From assembly GCF_030142155.1 (NCBI RefSeq), contig NZ_CP126247.1:2294001-2358000 (forward strand): a stretch of DNA of 64,000 nt. The letters are read 5' to 3'. The DNA comes from Arthrobacter sp. zg-Y820 (GTDB taxonomy: Bacteria; Actinomycetota; Actinomycetes; Actinomycetales; Micrococcaceae). Within the stretch, counting starts at the first letter, position 1. Every line of letters starts with the position of its first letter. Positions 19,875-27,435 of this stretch are shown here, one piece after another. A program made the position numbers and the translations under genes. The notes under the pieces were generated by a model. The model was given only the letters and a program-made list of their open reading frames with translations, was not told where the DNA came from and did no database searches.

Positions 19875-20615
19875 TTAGACGACGGGCATCGGAATGCCGT
19901 TGAAGACCAGACCTGCCAGCGAGCCGCCGATGATGGGGCCGACAATCGGCACCCAGGCATAGGCCCAGTCGCTCTTGCCCTTGTTGGGGATGGGCAGCAG
20001 GGCATGGACGATGCGCGGGCCGAGGTCACGTGCGGGGTTGATGGCGTAGCCGGTCGGGCCGCCGAGGGAGGCACCGATCGCAAGCACCAGAAGGCCCACC
20101 GCGAGGGGGCCGAGCTCATTCGGGGTCCCGCCGAACGCGAGGATGACAAACACCAGCACAAAGGTGCCGATGACTTCAGTAACAACGTTCCAGCCGTAGG
20201 AGCGGATCGTCGGGCCGGTGGAAAACACGCCCAGGATGTTCGCCGCGTCGGGTTCATCGTCAAACTGCTTCTTGTACGCGAGCCAGGCCAGCACGGCCCC
20301 GAGCATTGCGCCCAGCAGCTGCCCGGCCAGATAGACCATGACTGAGGCGAAACTTGTTTCCACGCCGGGAGCCAGGTCTGAGCCGTTGAAGATCAGGCCC
20401 ATGGTTACCGCGGGGTTAAGGTGAGCGCCGGACTGAACCGCCACGAAGACACCTGCGAAAACGCCAAGACCCCAGCCGAAGTTGACGAGAAGGAAGCCTC
20501 CGCCGTTGCCCTTCGTCTTACTCAACGCCACATTCGCGACCACGCCGCAACCAAGCAATATGAGTGTTGCCGTTCCTGCGAACTCACTGAGGAATACCTC
20601 ACCGAGAGTCACCAT
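19875..20615 (-). CDS. glpF: Glycerol uptake facilitator (aquaglyceroporin)
   Basis: About 246 aa MIP-family channel with six membrane helices and both NPA boxes: HLNPAVT (first half) and AINPARDLGPR (second). The Arg and Asp of the second box fit the glycerol-conducting subfamily. I choose ATG 20615 (MVTLGEVFLSEF) because GGAG lies 6 nt upstream; ATG 20627 sits directly against AAGG. It is first in the glpF-glpK operon. Confidence 0.95.
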   Translation of the reverse strand: MVTLGEVFLSEFAGTATLILLGCGVVANVALSKTKGNGGGFLLVNFGWGLGVFAGVFVAVQSGAHLNPAVTMGLIFNGSDLAPGVETSFASVMVYLAGQLLGAMLGAVLAWLAYKKQFDDEPDAANILGVFSTGPTIRSYGWNVVTEVIGTFVLVFVILAFGGTPNELGPLAVGLLVLAIGASLGGPTGYAINPARDLGPRIVHALLPIPNKGKSDWAYAWVPIVGPIIGGSLAGLVFNGIPMPVV

Positions 20616-20893
20616 TGACTTCTCCATCCTTCTGATCAGGTTTACCGGCTGATGTTTTAGTCGGTCTGAACAACTCTGTCATGACTCTGCCCCCCAACCA
20701 GACACGCCGGCATCGCCTGCGCACTGCCTACTTGCGCAGTATTGCGGTCTTGCACTAGGCAATCAAGGACTCCCCCGTAAACGCAGTTGGCGACCCGGAA
20801 AACGCAGGGATCTGCCGCCTCAACCCGGCCCCGGCGACCGGCGGACGGGCTCGGATTCAACCGCCGGGCGCCATCCTCGGTAGAGTCAACTGC
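20616..20893. promoter_or_regulatory. Divergent control region glpF / aldo-keto reductase
   Basis: No gene. On the glp side, ACTGC/GCAGT arms (around 20724-20741) and three TTGC starts at 20733, 20743 and 20751 could be regulator sites. On the reductase side, AAACGCAG occurs twice (20779-20786 and 20800-20807), 21 bp apart, i.e. two helical turns. No regulator gene is adjacent, so assignment is open. Confidence 0.35.
20881..20886 (+). promoter_or_regulatory. -10 element of the aldo-keto reductase gene
   Basis: TAGAGT followed by CAACTGC and ATG 20894; the 7-nt spacing implies a leaderless mRNA. The -35 is weak (TTCAAC at 20856-20861). Confidence 0.45.
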
Positions 20894-21730
20894 ATGGAAC
20901 CAGCCCCCAAACTGACCCTCAATAACGGCGTTTACCTTGACCAGGTGGGCTATGGCACATACAAGGTCCCCGCCGCAGATGCAGCCGGCCTTGTCACCGA
21001 CGCCCTCGCCGCCGGATACCGGCACATCGACACCGCTGCCCTGTACGGAAACGAGCAAGGTGTCGGCGAGGCTATCCGCACCTTCACGGCCTGCAGCGGC
21101 GTTCCCCGCAACGAGATTTTTCTCACGTCCAAGGTGTGGAATTCGGACCAGGGTTACGACCGAACGATGCAGGCGTTCGAGGATTCGATGGCCCGGCTGG
21201 GCCTGGACACCCTTGACCTGTACCTCATCCACTGGCCCTGCCCCGAGCGCCGGCTGTTCGTGGAGACCTATCGGGCGATGGAGGAGCTTTACCGTGAAGG
21301 CCGCGTGCGGGCCATCGGCGTATCCAACTTTCAGCCGGACCACTTGGCGCAGCTGATGGATGCCGCTGATGTCGTGCCGGCGGTCAACCAGGTCGAGCTG
21401 CATCCCTGGCTGCAGCAGCACCGGCTCCGCGTCGTGCACGCCGAGCTGGGCATATGCACGGTCGCTTGGAGCCCGCTGGGGCGCGGCGCCGTCCTGTCCG
21501 ATCCGGTGATCACGGCCATCGCCGTCGAACTCGGGGTGTCTCCGGCACAGGTGATCCTGCGCTGGCAGGTGGAACAGGGAAACGTCGTGATTCCCAAGGC
21601 CAGTTCGCCCGGGCGCATGGCCGAGAACCTGGACGTCTTTTCCTTCAAGCTGACTGCGGGCCAGCGGGCCGCCATTGCCGGCCTGGACCGGAACCAGCGC
21701 TCGGGCTCGCATCCGGACGAGGTGAACTAG
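20894..21730 (+). CDS. Aldo/keto reductase
   Basis: 278 aa NADPH-dependent carbonyl reductase of the AKR (TIM-barrel) superfamily, close to the 2,5-diketo-D-gluconate reductase group. The catalytic tetrad is visible: Asp and Tyr in HIDTAALYGNEQGVGEAIR, Lys in FLTSKVWNSD, and His in YLIHWPCPE. The C-terminal NADPH-binding part has VIPKASSPGRMAEN. It heads a three-gene unit; its TAG overlaps the hydrolase GTG by one base. Confidence 0.93.
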   Translation: MEPAPKLTLNNGVYLDQVGYGTYKVPAADAAGLVTDALAAGYRHIDTAALYGNEQGVGEAIRTFTACSGVPRNEIFLTSKVWNSDQGYDRTMQAFEDSMARLGLDTLDLYLIHWPCPERRLFVETYRAMEELYREGRVRAIGVSNFQPDHLAQLMDAADVVPAVNQVELHPWLQQHRLRVVHAELGICTVAWSPLGRGAVLSDPVITAIAVELGVSPAQVILRWQVEQGNVVIPKASSPGRMAENLDVFSFKLTAGQRAAIAGLDRNQRSGSHPDEVN

Positions 21731-22692
21731 TGCGCACCAAGCCTGGAAACAGCACGGTATCCGGCGTAACGTTCGCCCGCCGCGCGGAGGAACGGACTTT
21801 TACCGTGGACGGCACGCTCCAGCGATGCTGGGATTTTGCCCCCGTGCCGGAGGGCTCCGGAGCCGCGAATCCGGACGGAGACGACGCCGCCGGCCGGGAC
21901 GCGGCTCCGCCGATCTTCATGGTCCATGGCTTCCGCGGCGACCATCACGGACTGCTGCGGATTGTCGAGGCGCTGCCCGGACACCGCGTCCTGGTCCCCG
22001 ATCTGCCCGGTTTCGGACGGGGCGAGCCGCTGCCGGGACCGCACGACGTCGGAGCCTACGCCGGGTTCGTGGCAGCGGCGCTGGAGGGCGGGGTCCCGGG
22101 CCTGGGGGCCGACACCGTTCTCCTCGGGCACTCCTTCGGCTCCATCATCGCCTCCAAGGCGGCGGCGGAACGCCCGGAACTGATCAGCGAACTGGTGCTG
22201 GTGAATCCCATCTGCGAGCCGGCGCTGGAAGGGCCCAAGGGCATCACCAGCAAAGCGGCCGAACTCTACTACCTGTCCGCGGCACGCTTGCCGGAGGGGC
22301 TGGGCATGGCCCTGCTGCAGCACCCGGCCATTGTGCGGGGCATGAGCATCTTCATGGCCAAGACCCGCGACCCGGCGCTGCGGCGCTGGATCCACGGCCA
22401 GCATCGGGCCTACTTCAGCGCGTTTGCCAACCGGGATGTCGTTCTGGATGCGTTCCGGGCCTCGATTTCCTCCACCGTCCGTGACACCGCCGCGCAGTTG
22501 GACATGCCGGTGCTGCTGATCGCCGCGGAACGCGACGACCTCGGATCAGTGGCCGGTCAACGGAAGCTCGCCGCACTGATTCCGGACGCGGAGCTGCACA
22601 TCCTGCCCGGCGTCGGGCATCTGGTGCATTACGAGGCTCCCGCCGAAGCGGCGGCGCTGATCACCGATTTCCTGCAGCGGAGGCACCCGTGA
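21730..22692 (+). CDS. Alpha/beta hydrolase
   Basis: 320 aa. Canonical alpha/beta hydrolase fold: oxyanion FMVHGFRGDHHG (~63), nucleophile GHSFGS (Ser ~137), acidic residue in AERDDLGS, and catalytic His in GVGHLVHYE. The cap between strand 6 and helix D is mostly helical. Could be an esterase, lipase or C-C hydrolase; the substrate is unknown. The GTG start overlaps the reductase stop by one base and the stop overlaps the glycosyltransferase start (GTGA), so the three are co-translated. Confidence 0.87.
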   Translation: MRTKPGNSTVSGVTFARRAEERTFTVDGTLQRCWDFAPVPEGSGAANPDGDDAAGRDAAPPIFMVHGFRGDHHGLLRIVEALPGHRVLVPDLPGFGRGEPLPGPHDVGAYAGFVAAALEGGVPGLGADTVLLGHSFGSIIASKAAAERPELISELVLVNPICEPALEGPKGITSKAAELYYLSAARLPEGLGMALLQHPAIVRGMSIFMAKTRDPALRRWIHGQHRAYFSAFANRDVVLDAFRASISSTVRDTAAQLDMPVLLIAAERDDLGSVAGQRKLAALIPDAELHILPGVGHLVHYEAPAEAAALITDFLQRRHP

Positions 22693-23807
22693 GCCTGCGC
22701 ATCGCAGTGGACGCCCGGTTCACCCGGACCGACCAGCACGACGGCATCAGCCGGTACGGCGCCTCCCTGATCGAGGCTCTCGCCGAAAATGGGGGCTCCG
22801 CTGAAAAGGCGCAGGTGCTGATGCTGATTTCCGACGAGCGGCAGCTGGCGCTGCTGCCGGATCTCCCCTGGGTCAAGCTCAACAGCCCCCTCTACCCCGC
22901 CGAGCTGCTGGTCGCCTTCCGCGTCAACCGGCTGGGCGCCGACGTCGTCGTCTCACCTATGCAGACCATGGGCAGCTGGGGGCGGAAGTATCCGCTGATC
23001 CTGACCCTGCATGACCTGATCTATTACTCGAATCCGACGCCGCCCGGTTTCCTGCCGCTGCCCGTGCGGGCTTTGTGGCGGCTCTATCACCTGGCGTACT
23101 GGCCGCAGCGGCGTCTGCTGAACCGGGCCGACGTCGTCGCCACCATCAGCGAAACCACCCGCTCGCTGATGGCCCGGCACCGGCTGACCAAACGTCCCGT
23201 GCGCATCGTCGGGAACGCGCCGCAGCCGGGCGCTACCGTCCGGAATCCTGCACAGGCGCCGGAAAAGACGCTGCTCTACATGGGCTCGTTCATGCCGTAC
23301 AAAAACGTGGAAACAGTGGTGCGCGGCATGGCGCATCTGCCCGGCTACACGCTGCACCTGCTCAGCCGGATTTCCCCGGAACGGCGGCGCGAACTCGGCG
23401 CGCTGGTGCCTGACGGCAGCGAGGTGGTGTTCCACAACGGCGTTTCCGAAGAGGAATACGCGGAGCTGCTGCGCTCGGCCACCGCACTGGTGACGCTGTC
23501 CCGGGCGGAGGGCTACGGCCTGCCGATGATCGAGGCAATGGCAGCCGGCACCCCGGTGGTGGCCAGCGACATTCCGATCTTCCGCGAGGTCTCCGGCGGA
23601 GCGGCCCTGCTGACGGATCCGGACAGCCCGGAGGCGTTTGCCGCCGCTGTCCGCGAGCTGTCCGAGCCGGATCGCTGGCGCCGGATCTCCGAGGCGGGAC
23701 TGCGCCGGGCGGCGGAGTATTCCTGGGAGACCTCGGCGGCCCAGCTGCTGGACGCTGCCGCCGAATCGGTGCGGCTGTTCGGGGAGCGCCGGCCGGCCTC
23801 CCGCTAG
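22689..23807 (+). CDS. Glycosyltransferase family 4 protein
   Basis: 372 aa GT-B retaining glycosyltransferase. The N-terminal acceptor domain starts MSLRIAVDARF and includes LILTLHDLIYY. The C-terminal donor domain shows LLYMGSFMPYKN and SRAEGYGLPMIEAMAAGTPVV, with the Glu pair of GT4 enzymes. It probably transfers a hexose or mannose from a nucleotide donor to a glycan or lipid at the membrane's inner face. It is last in the reductase-hydrolase-glycosyltransferase cassette and overlaps the convergent oxidoreductase by 4 bp. Confidence 0.88.
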   Translation: MSLRIAVDARFTRTDQHDGISRYGASLIEALAENGGSAEKAQVLMLISDERQLALLPDLPWVKLNSPLYPAELLVAFRVNRLGADVVVSPMQTMGSWGRKYPLILTLHDLIYYSNPTPPGFLPLPVRALWRLYHLAYWPQRRLLNRADVVATISETTRSLMARHRLTKRPVRIVGNAPQPGATVRNPAQAPEKTLLYMGSFMPYKNVETVVRGMAHLPGYTLHLLSRISPERRRELGALVPDGSEVVFHNGVSEEEYAELLRSATALVTLSRAEGYGLPMIEAMAAGTPVVASDIPIFREVSGGAALLTDPDSPEAFAAAVRELSEPDRWRRISEAGLRRAAEYSWETSAAQLLDAAAESVRLFGERRPASR

Positions 23808-24823
23808 GCCTGCAGGGTCACGACCATCTTGCCCTTGTTGGCACCCTTCATCAGATCGATGAAGGCCTGAGGAGCATTCTCCAGCCCGTCGACGAAGGTC
23901 TCGTCGTAGCTGACCGTGCCTTCACTGAGCCAGCCGGACATCAGCGCTGCGAACTCATCCGCGTACTGGTTGTAGCTGCCGACGATAAAGCCGCGCAGGG
24001 TCAGTTCCTTGCCGATGGCCAGCGCCAGGTTGCGCGGTCCGGTGGGTGCCTCGGTGGTGTTGTACTGCGAGATGGCGCCGCACATGGCGATCCGGCCAAA
24101 CTTGTTCATCACCGAGATGGCGGCTTCGAGGTGGTCGCCGCCCACGTTGTCGAAGTACACGTCGATGCCGTCGGCACCGGCTGCTTTTTTCAGTGATTCC
24201 TTGACCGGGCCGTCGTGGTAGTTGAACGCCTCGTCAAAACCGAGGTCCAGCAGGTGCCGGACCTTCTCATCGGAACCGGCGCTGCCAATGACCTTCTTGG
24301 CGCCCAGAGCCTTGGCGATCTGGCCGACCAGGGACCCGACGGCGCCGGCGGCACCCGAGACAAAGACGACGTCGCCTTCCTTGAATTCCGCCACCTTGGT
24401 CAGTCCGGCATAGGCGGTCAGCCCGGTCATGCCGAGCACCCCCAGGTAAGCCGTCGCCGGAGCCAGGGCCGTGTCGATGACCCGGGCACGCTTGCCGTCG
24501 AGCACGGCGTAGTCGCGCCAGCCCAGGCCGTGCAGCACGAAATCACCGGCACTGTGGTTTTCAGAGCGGGACTCGAGAACTTCACCGATCGCGCCGCCGT
24601 CCAGCGGTGCATCGACCTGGAAGGGCGGAACATAGGACTTCACATCATGCATGCGTCCGCGCATGTACGGGTCCACCGACATCCAGCGGTTGCGGACCAG
24701 GATTTGGCCGTCCTCGAGCTTTGGCACGGGCACCTCGGCAAGCCGGAAGTTCTCGTCGGTGGGCCAGCCCTCGGGGCGGGAGGCCAGCTGGATTTCGCGG
24801 CTGGTCTGAGGGGCGTTCGTCAT
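23804..24823 (-). CDS. NADP-dependent oxidoreductase (MDR, CurA/LTB4-dehydrogenase type)
   Basis: 339 aa zinc-independent medium-chain reductase. It shows RNRWMSVDPYMRGRM near the N-terminus, GMTGLTAYAGL, the nucleotide-binding VSGAAGAVGSLVGQIAK, and FDNVGGDHLEAA. Such enzymes reduce alpha,beta-unsaturated carbonyls and quinones. It lies 39 nt after an OhrR-type regulator gene on the same strand, so it is probably induced by organic peroxides or reactive electrophiles. Confidence 0.9.
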   Translation of the reverse strand: MTNAPQTSREIQLASRPEGWPTDENFRLAEVPVPKLEDGQILVRNRWMSVDPYMRGRMHDVKSYVPPFQVDAPLDGGAIGEVLESRSENHSAGDFVLHGLGWRDYAVLDGKRARVIDTALAPATAYLGVLGMTGLTAYAGLTKVAEFKEGDVVFVSGAAGAVGSLVGQIAKALGAKKVIGSAGSDEKVRHLLDLGFDEAFNYHDGPVKESLKKAAGADGIDVYFDNVGGDHLEAAISVMNKFGRIAMCGAISQYNTTEAPTGPRNLALAIGKELTLRGFIVGSYNQYADEFAALMSGWLSEGTVSYDETFVDGLENAPQAFIDLMKGANKGKMVVTLQA

Positions 24824-24862
24824 GAAGTGCCTTCCTTTGTGGGCCCGGAGGCCCGGTGGGGA

Positions 24863-25315
24863 TTAAAGATTGTCTCTGGTGGGCGTCCGTGCCGCTGCCT
24901 GCAGCGCCCCGGTCACCTTGGCGAGTGTCTCCTGCAGCGCCTGCAGCTCTTCCGGTTCCAGTCCCGCGGCTTCGGCAATCCGCTGCGGCAGCGGCAGCGC
25001 CTGCTCCTGCAGGGCGCGGCCCTCGTCCGTCAGATGAACCTCAACGCGGCGTTCGTCGGCGGCGGAGCGGTTCCGGCGCACCCAGCCGGCGGCTTCAAGG
25101 CGCTTGAGCAGGGGCGAGAGGGTGCCGGAATCGAGCTCCAGCGAGCGGCCCAGGTCCCGGACGCTGGCACCGTCGTTCTCCCACAGGACCGTCATCACGA
25201 GGTACTGCGGATAGGTCAGGCCCAGCTGATCCAGCAGCGGCCGGTACACGGCGGTCGCCGCGCGGGACGCCGTGTACAGCGAGAAGCAGACCTGGCGGTG
25301 GAGGGAATCACTCAT
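24863..25315 (-). CDS. MarR-family regulator, OhrR type
   Basis: 150 aa winged-helix repressor. The N-terminus QVCFSLYTASRA carries the conserved peroxide-sensing Cys of OhrR proteins (Cys10 here; no second sensing Cys seen, so the one-Cys class). The wing follows in LEAAGWVRRNRSAADERRVEV. A near-perfect OhrR box lies in its own promoter, implying autoregulation. It is co-transcribed with the MDR reductase rather than with an ohr peroxidase gene. The ATG lies 6 nt after a -10 element. Confidence 0.87.
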   Translation of the reverse strand: MSDSLHRQVCFSLYTASRAATAVYRPLLDQLGLTYPQYLVMTVLWENDGASVRDLGRSLELDSGTLSPLLKRLEAAGWVRRNRSAADERRVEVHLTDEGRALQEQALPLPQRIAEAAGLEPEELQALQETLAKVTGALQAAARTPTRDNL

Positions 25316-25321
25316 GCCCCG

Positions 25322-25350
25322 ACGTTAGCTCACAATTTAGTTGTACACAA
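25322..25350 (-). promoter_or_regulatory. OhrR operator embedded in the regulator's promoter
   Basis: On the minus strand: -35 TTGTGT (25345-25350), a 17-bp spacer, -10 TAACGT (25322-25327), then 6 nt to the ATG. The box TACAACTAAATTGTG (25331-25345) lies in the spacer and matches the Bacillus OhrR site TACAATTAAATTGTA at 13 of 15 positions. A bound repressor would block RNA polymerase directly. The reduced thiol form should bind and the oxidised form release. Confidence 0.75.
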
Positions 25351-25407
25351 CCGATCGCGGATGCGGGTCCGGTCTCCTGCCGGCGATTCGGTATTTGCGG
25401 AGCGGGA

Positions 25408-25436
25408 TTGACCGGTAAACGCTCCGGGTGCAAAGT
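25408..25436 (+). promoter_or_regulatory. Promoter of the ABC exporter operon
   Basis: -35 TTGACC (25408-25413), a 17-bp spacer, -10 CAAAGT (25431-25436), then 7 nt to ATG 25444. The -35 is strong and the -10 imperfect. Near-leaderless start inferred. Confidence 0.5.
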
Positions 25437-25443
25437 CAGCAGC

Positions 25444-26157
25444 ATGGCATCGTCTCCGGCAATCCGCACCGAGAACCTGTTGGTGCGGCGCAGCGGAACC
25501 GCGGTCCTGAACGGCCTGAGCCTGACCGTCCCCGCGGGGCAGGTCGTGGGCCTGCTGGGCCCCAGCGGCAGCGGCAAAACCACCCTGATGCGCACCGTCG
25601 TCGGAACGCAGAAAACCTCGGGAGGCACCGTCACCGTCCTTGGCAACCCCGCCGGCAGCCCGCAACTGCGCCGCAAGGTCGGGTATCTCGCGCAGGGGCC
25701 CGGCGTTTACGACGACCTGACGGTGGCCGAAAATCTGCGCTATTTCGCCCGCATCGTGGGAGCGCCCGACACCGACCCGGAGCGGGTGATCGGCGAAACC
25801 GGGCTGGAACAGCAATCCCGGCGCCTGGCCGGGAGCCTCAGCGGCGGCCAGCACAGCCGCGTCTCACTGGCTGTTGCCCTGCTGGGCGCGCCGGAACTGC
25901 TGGTGCTCGACGAACCGACGGTGGGACTGGATCCCGTGCTGCGGCGTGATCTGTGGAAACTGTTTGCCTCGCTGGCGGAGCGCGGCGTGAGCCTGCTGGT
26001 CAGCAGCCACGTCATGGACGAAGCCAGCCGCTGCGCCCGCATCCTGCTCCTGCACGAGGGCCGGCTGCTGGCTGACATGACGCCGCCGGAGCTGCTGGAG
26101 AGCACGGGCACCACCGATGCCGACGCCGCTTTCCTGGCCCTGCTGGGGGCGGCATGA
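25444..26157 (+). CDS. ABC-2 type transporter, ATP-binding subunit
   Basis: About 237 aa. Nucleotide-binding domain with Walker A GPSGSGKTT, a signature close to LSGGQ (SLSGGQHSR), Walker B LLVLDEPTVGLDP, and the switch His in VSSHVMDEA. Belongs to the DrrA/CcmA-like drug or lipid exporter group. ATG 25444 is chosen because the promoter -10 ends 7 nt upstream; the frame extends further but overlaps the -35. The stop overlaps the permease start by ATGA. Confidence 0.93.
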   Translation: MASSPAIRTENLLVRRSGTAVLNGLSLTVPAGQVVGLLGPSGSGKTTLMRTVVGTQKTSGGTVTVLGNPAGSPQLRRKVGYLAQGPGVYDDLTVAENLRYFARIVGAPDTDPERVIGETGLEQQSRRLAGSLSGGQHSRVSLAVALLGAPELLVLDEPTVGLDPVLRRDLWKLFASLAERGVSLLVSSHVMDEASRCARILLLHEGRLLADMTPPELLESTGTTDADAAFLALLGAA

Positions 26158-26888
26158 ATCCGGGCCTTGCCCTGGCCACGGCGCTGCGGGTGCTGACGCA
26201 GATCCGGCATGACCCGCGGACGGTGCTGCTGCTCCTGCTGGTTCCCAGCCTGCTGATCGGGCTGCTCTCCTGGATCTTCGAAAACACCGGCGTTTTCCAA
26301 TCCGTTGGCCCGGCGCTGCTGGGCCTGTTTCCGTTTGTGGTGATGTTCCTCGTCACCAGCATCACGACACTGCGGGAACGGCGCTCGGGCACATTGGAGC
26401 GGCTGATGACCCTGCCCCTGGGGAAGTTCGATTTCATCACCGGCTACACCCTCGCCTTCGGCCTGCTGGGAACGCTCCAGTCCCTCATCGCCTGTGCCTA
26501 TGCCGTCTGGATCTGCGGACTCGAGGTCGCCGGCAACACCTGGCTGCTGCTGGCGGTGGCGGTGCTCGATGCCGTGCTGGGAGCCACCCTGGGCCTGTTT
26601 GCCTCGGCCTTTGCCGCCTCGGAATTCCAGGTCATCCAGTTCATGCCCGCCCTGGTCTTTCCGCAGATCCTGCTGGGCGGAATCTTCATTCCGCGCCCCC
26701 AGATGCCGGACGCGCTGGAGGCGGTCTCGGACTGGCTGCCGCTGTCCCACGCCGTGGAAGCCCTCAACCTGGTTTCCGGCGGCACCGGATCCACGGCGGA
26801 GATCCTGCGCGAAATCGGCATCCTGGCGGCTTTCGCCGTCGCCTTCGTGGTGCTGGGAGCGATAACGCTGCGCCGCCGAACTCCCTGA
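26154..26888 (+). CDS. ABC-2 type transporter permease
   Basis: 244 aa with six hydrophobic segments, including LLLLLVPSLLIGLLSWIF, FPFVVMFLVTSITTL and the conserved FMPALVFPQILLGGIFIP that marks ABC-2 permeases. RERRSGTLERLMTLPL is the coupling segment that docks with the ATPase. Together with the preceding gene it forms a half-size exporter for an antibiotic, lipid or glycan-like compound. The cargo cannot be assigned. Confidence 0.92.
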   Translation: MNPGLALATALRVLTQIRHDPRTVLLLLLVPSLLIGLLSWIFENTGVFQSVGPALLGLFPFVVMFLVTSITTLRERRSGTLERLMTLPLGKFDFITGYTLAFGLLGTLQSLIACAYAVWICGLEVAGNTWLLLAVAVLDAVLGATLGLFASAFAASEFQVIQFMPALVFPQILLGGIFIPRPQMPDALEAVSDWLPLSHAVEALNLVSGGTGSTAEILREIGILAAFAVAFVVLGAITLRRRTP

Positions 26889-26889
26889 G

Positions 26890-26951
26890 CGCCGGGCTCA
26901 AGCCGGGCCCAGCCGGCCGCTTTGCGCGGGACTTTGGCCATCGATTTTTTT
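26890..26951 (+). terminator. Possible terminator after the ABC permease
   Basis: A GC-rich segment with several possible GCC/GGC stems precedes a run of seven T (26945-26951). The exact stem is ambiguous (GGCC arms around 26913 and 26936 are one option). Confidence 0.35.
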
Positions 26952-26969
26952 ACCCGCCCCGCCCAGTTC

Positions 26970-26988
26970 TAAACTGCTGATATTCAGC
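26970..26988 (+). promoter_or_regulatory. Hsp20 promoter -10 and inverted repeat
   Basis: TAAACT (26970-26975) is a TAnnnT -10 candidate. It is followed directly by the inverted repeat GCTGA-TAT-TCAGC (26976-26988), placed where transcription would begin. It does not resemble HspR (HAIR) or CIRCE boxes. Confidence 0.35.
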
Positions 26989-27022
26989 TTAGGTCTCCGG
27001 CATGGCGAGGGAGTTGATACTG

Positions 27023-27424
27023 ATGGTTTTCCGGTTCGATCCGGCACCGGGATTGGACCTCTTCGATCCGCTTTGCGGCAGCCCGGGGGCAGCCGACGAC
27101 AGCGACATTCCCGTGGATCTCTACCGCGAGGGAGACCACTACATCGTGAACGCCGACCTTCCCGGCCTGGACCCCGGCTCCCTGCATCTGGACGTCGAGG
27201 GGCGGCTCCTGACCGTCAGCGGGCACCGCACCCTGCGCGACCTTTCCGGAGCCCGGTGGCTGGTCCGCGACCGCCGCCGCGGCCTCGTCCAGCGGCAGAT
27301 CCTGCTGGGCAGCGACATCAATGCCGCCGGCATCAGCGCCCGCTACGACTGCGGGATCCTCAGCCTGTATCTTCCGGTGGATCCGAATCACCGCCGGCGG
27401 AAGATCCCGGTGCAGTACGGCTGA
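27023..27424 (+). CDS. Hsp20/alpha-crystallin family small heat-shock protein
   Basis: About 133 aa. ATP-independent holdase that keeps unfolding proteins soluble. The alpha-crystallin domain runs from IPVDLYREGDHYIVNADLPG to the hallmark ARYDCGILSLYLP near the end, followed by a short basic tail. ATG 27023 (MVFRFDPAPG) has AGGGAG 9 nt upstream; ATG 27002 has no such site. The N-terminal arm is short (~30 aa). It is convergent with priA, 11 bp apart. Confidence 0.9.
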   Translation: MVFRFDPAPGLDLFDPLCGSPGAADDSDIPVDLYREGDHYIVNADLPGLDPGSLHLDVEGRLLTVSGHRTLRDLSGARWLVRDRRRGLVQRQILLGSDINAAGISARYDCGILSLYLPVDPNHRRRKIPVQYG

Positions 27425-27435
27425 CCCGGGGCTGA

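Noticed and set aside
26976..26988. CIRCE or HAIR heat-shock element before hsp20
   Set aside because: The repeat is GCTGA-TAT-TCAGC, which matches neither consensus.
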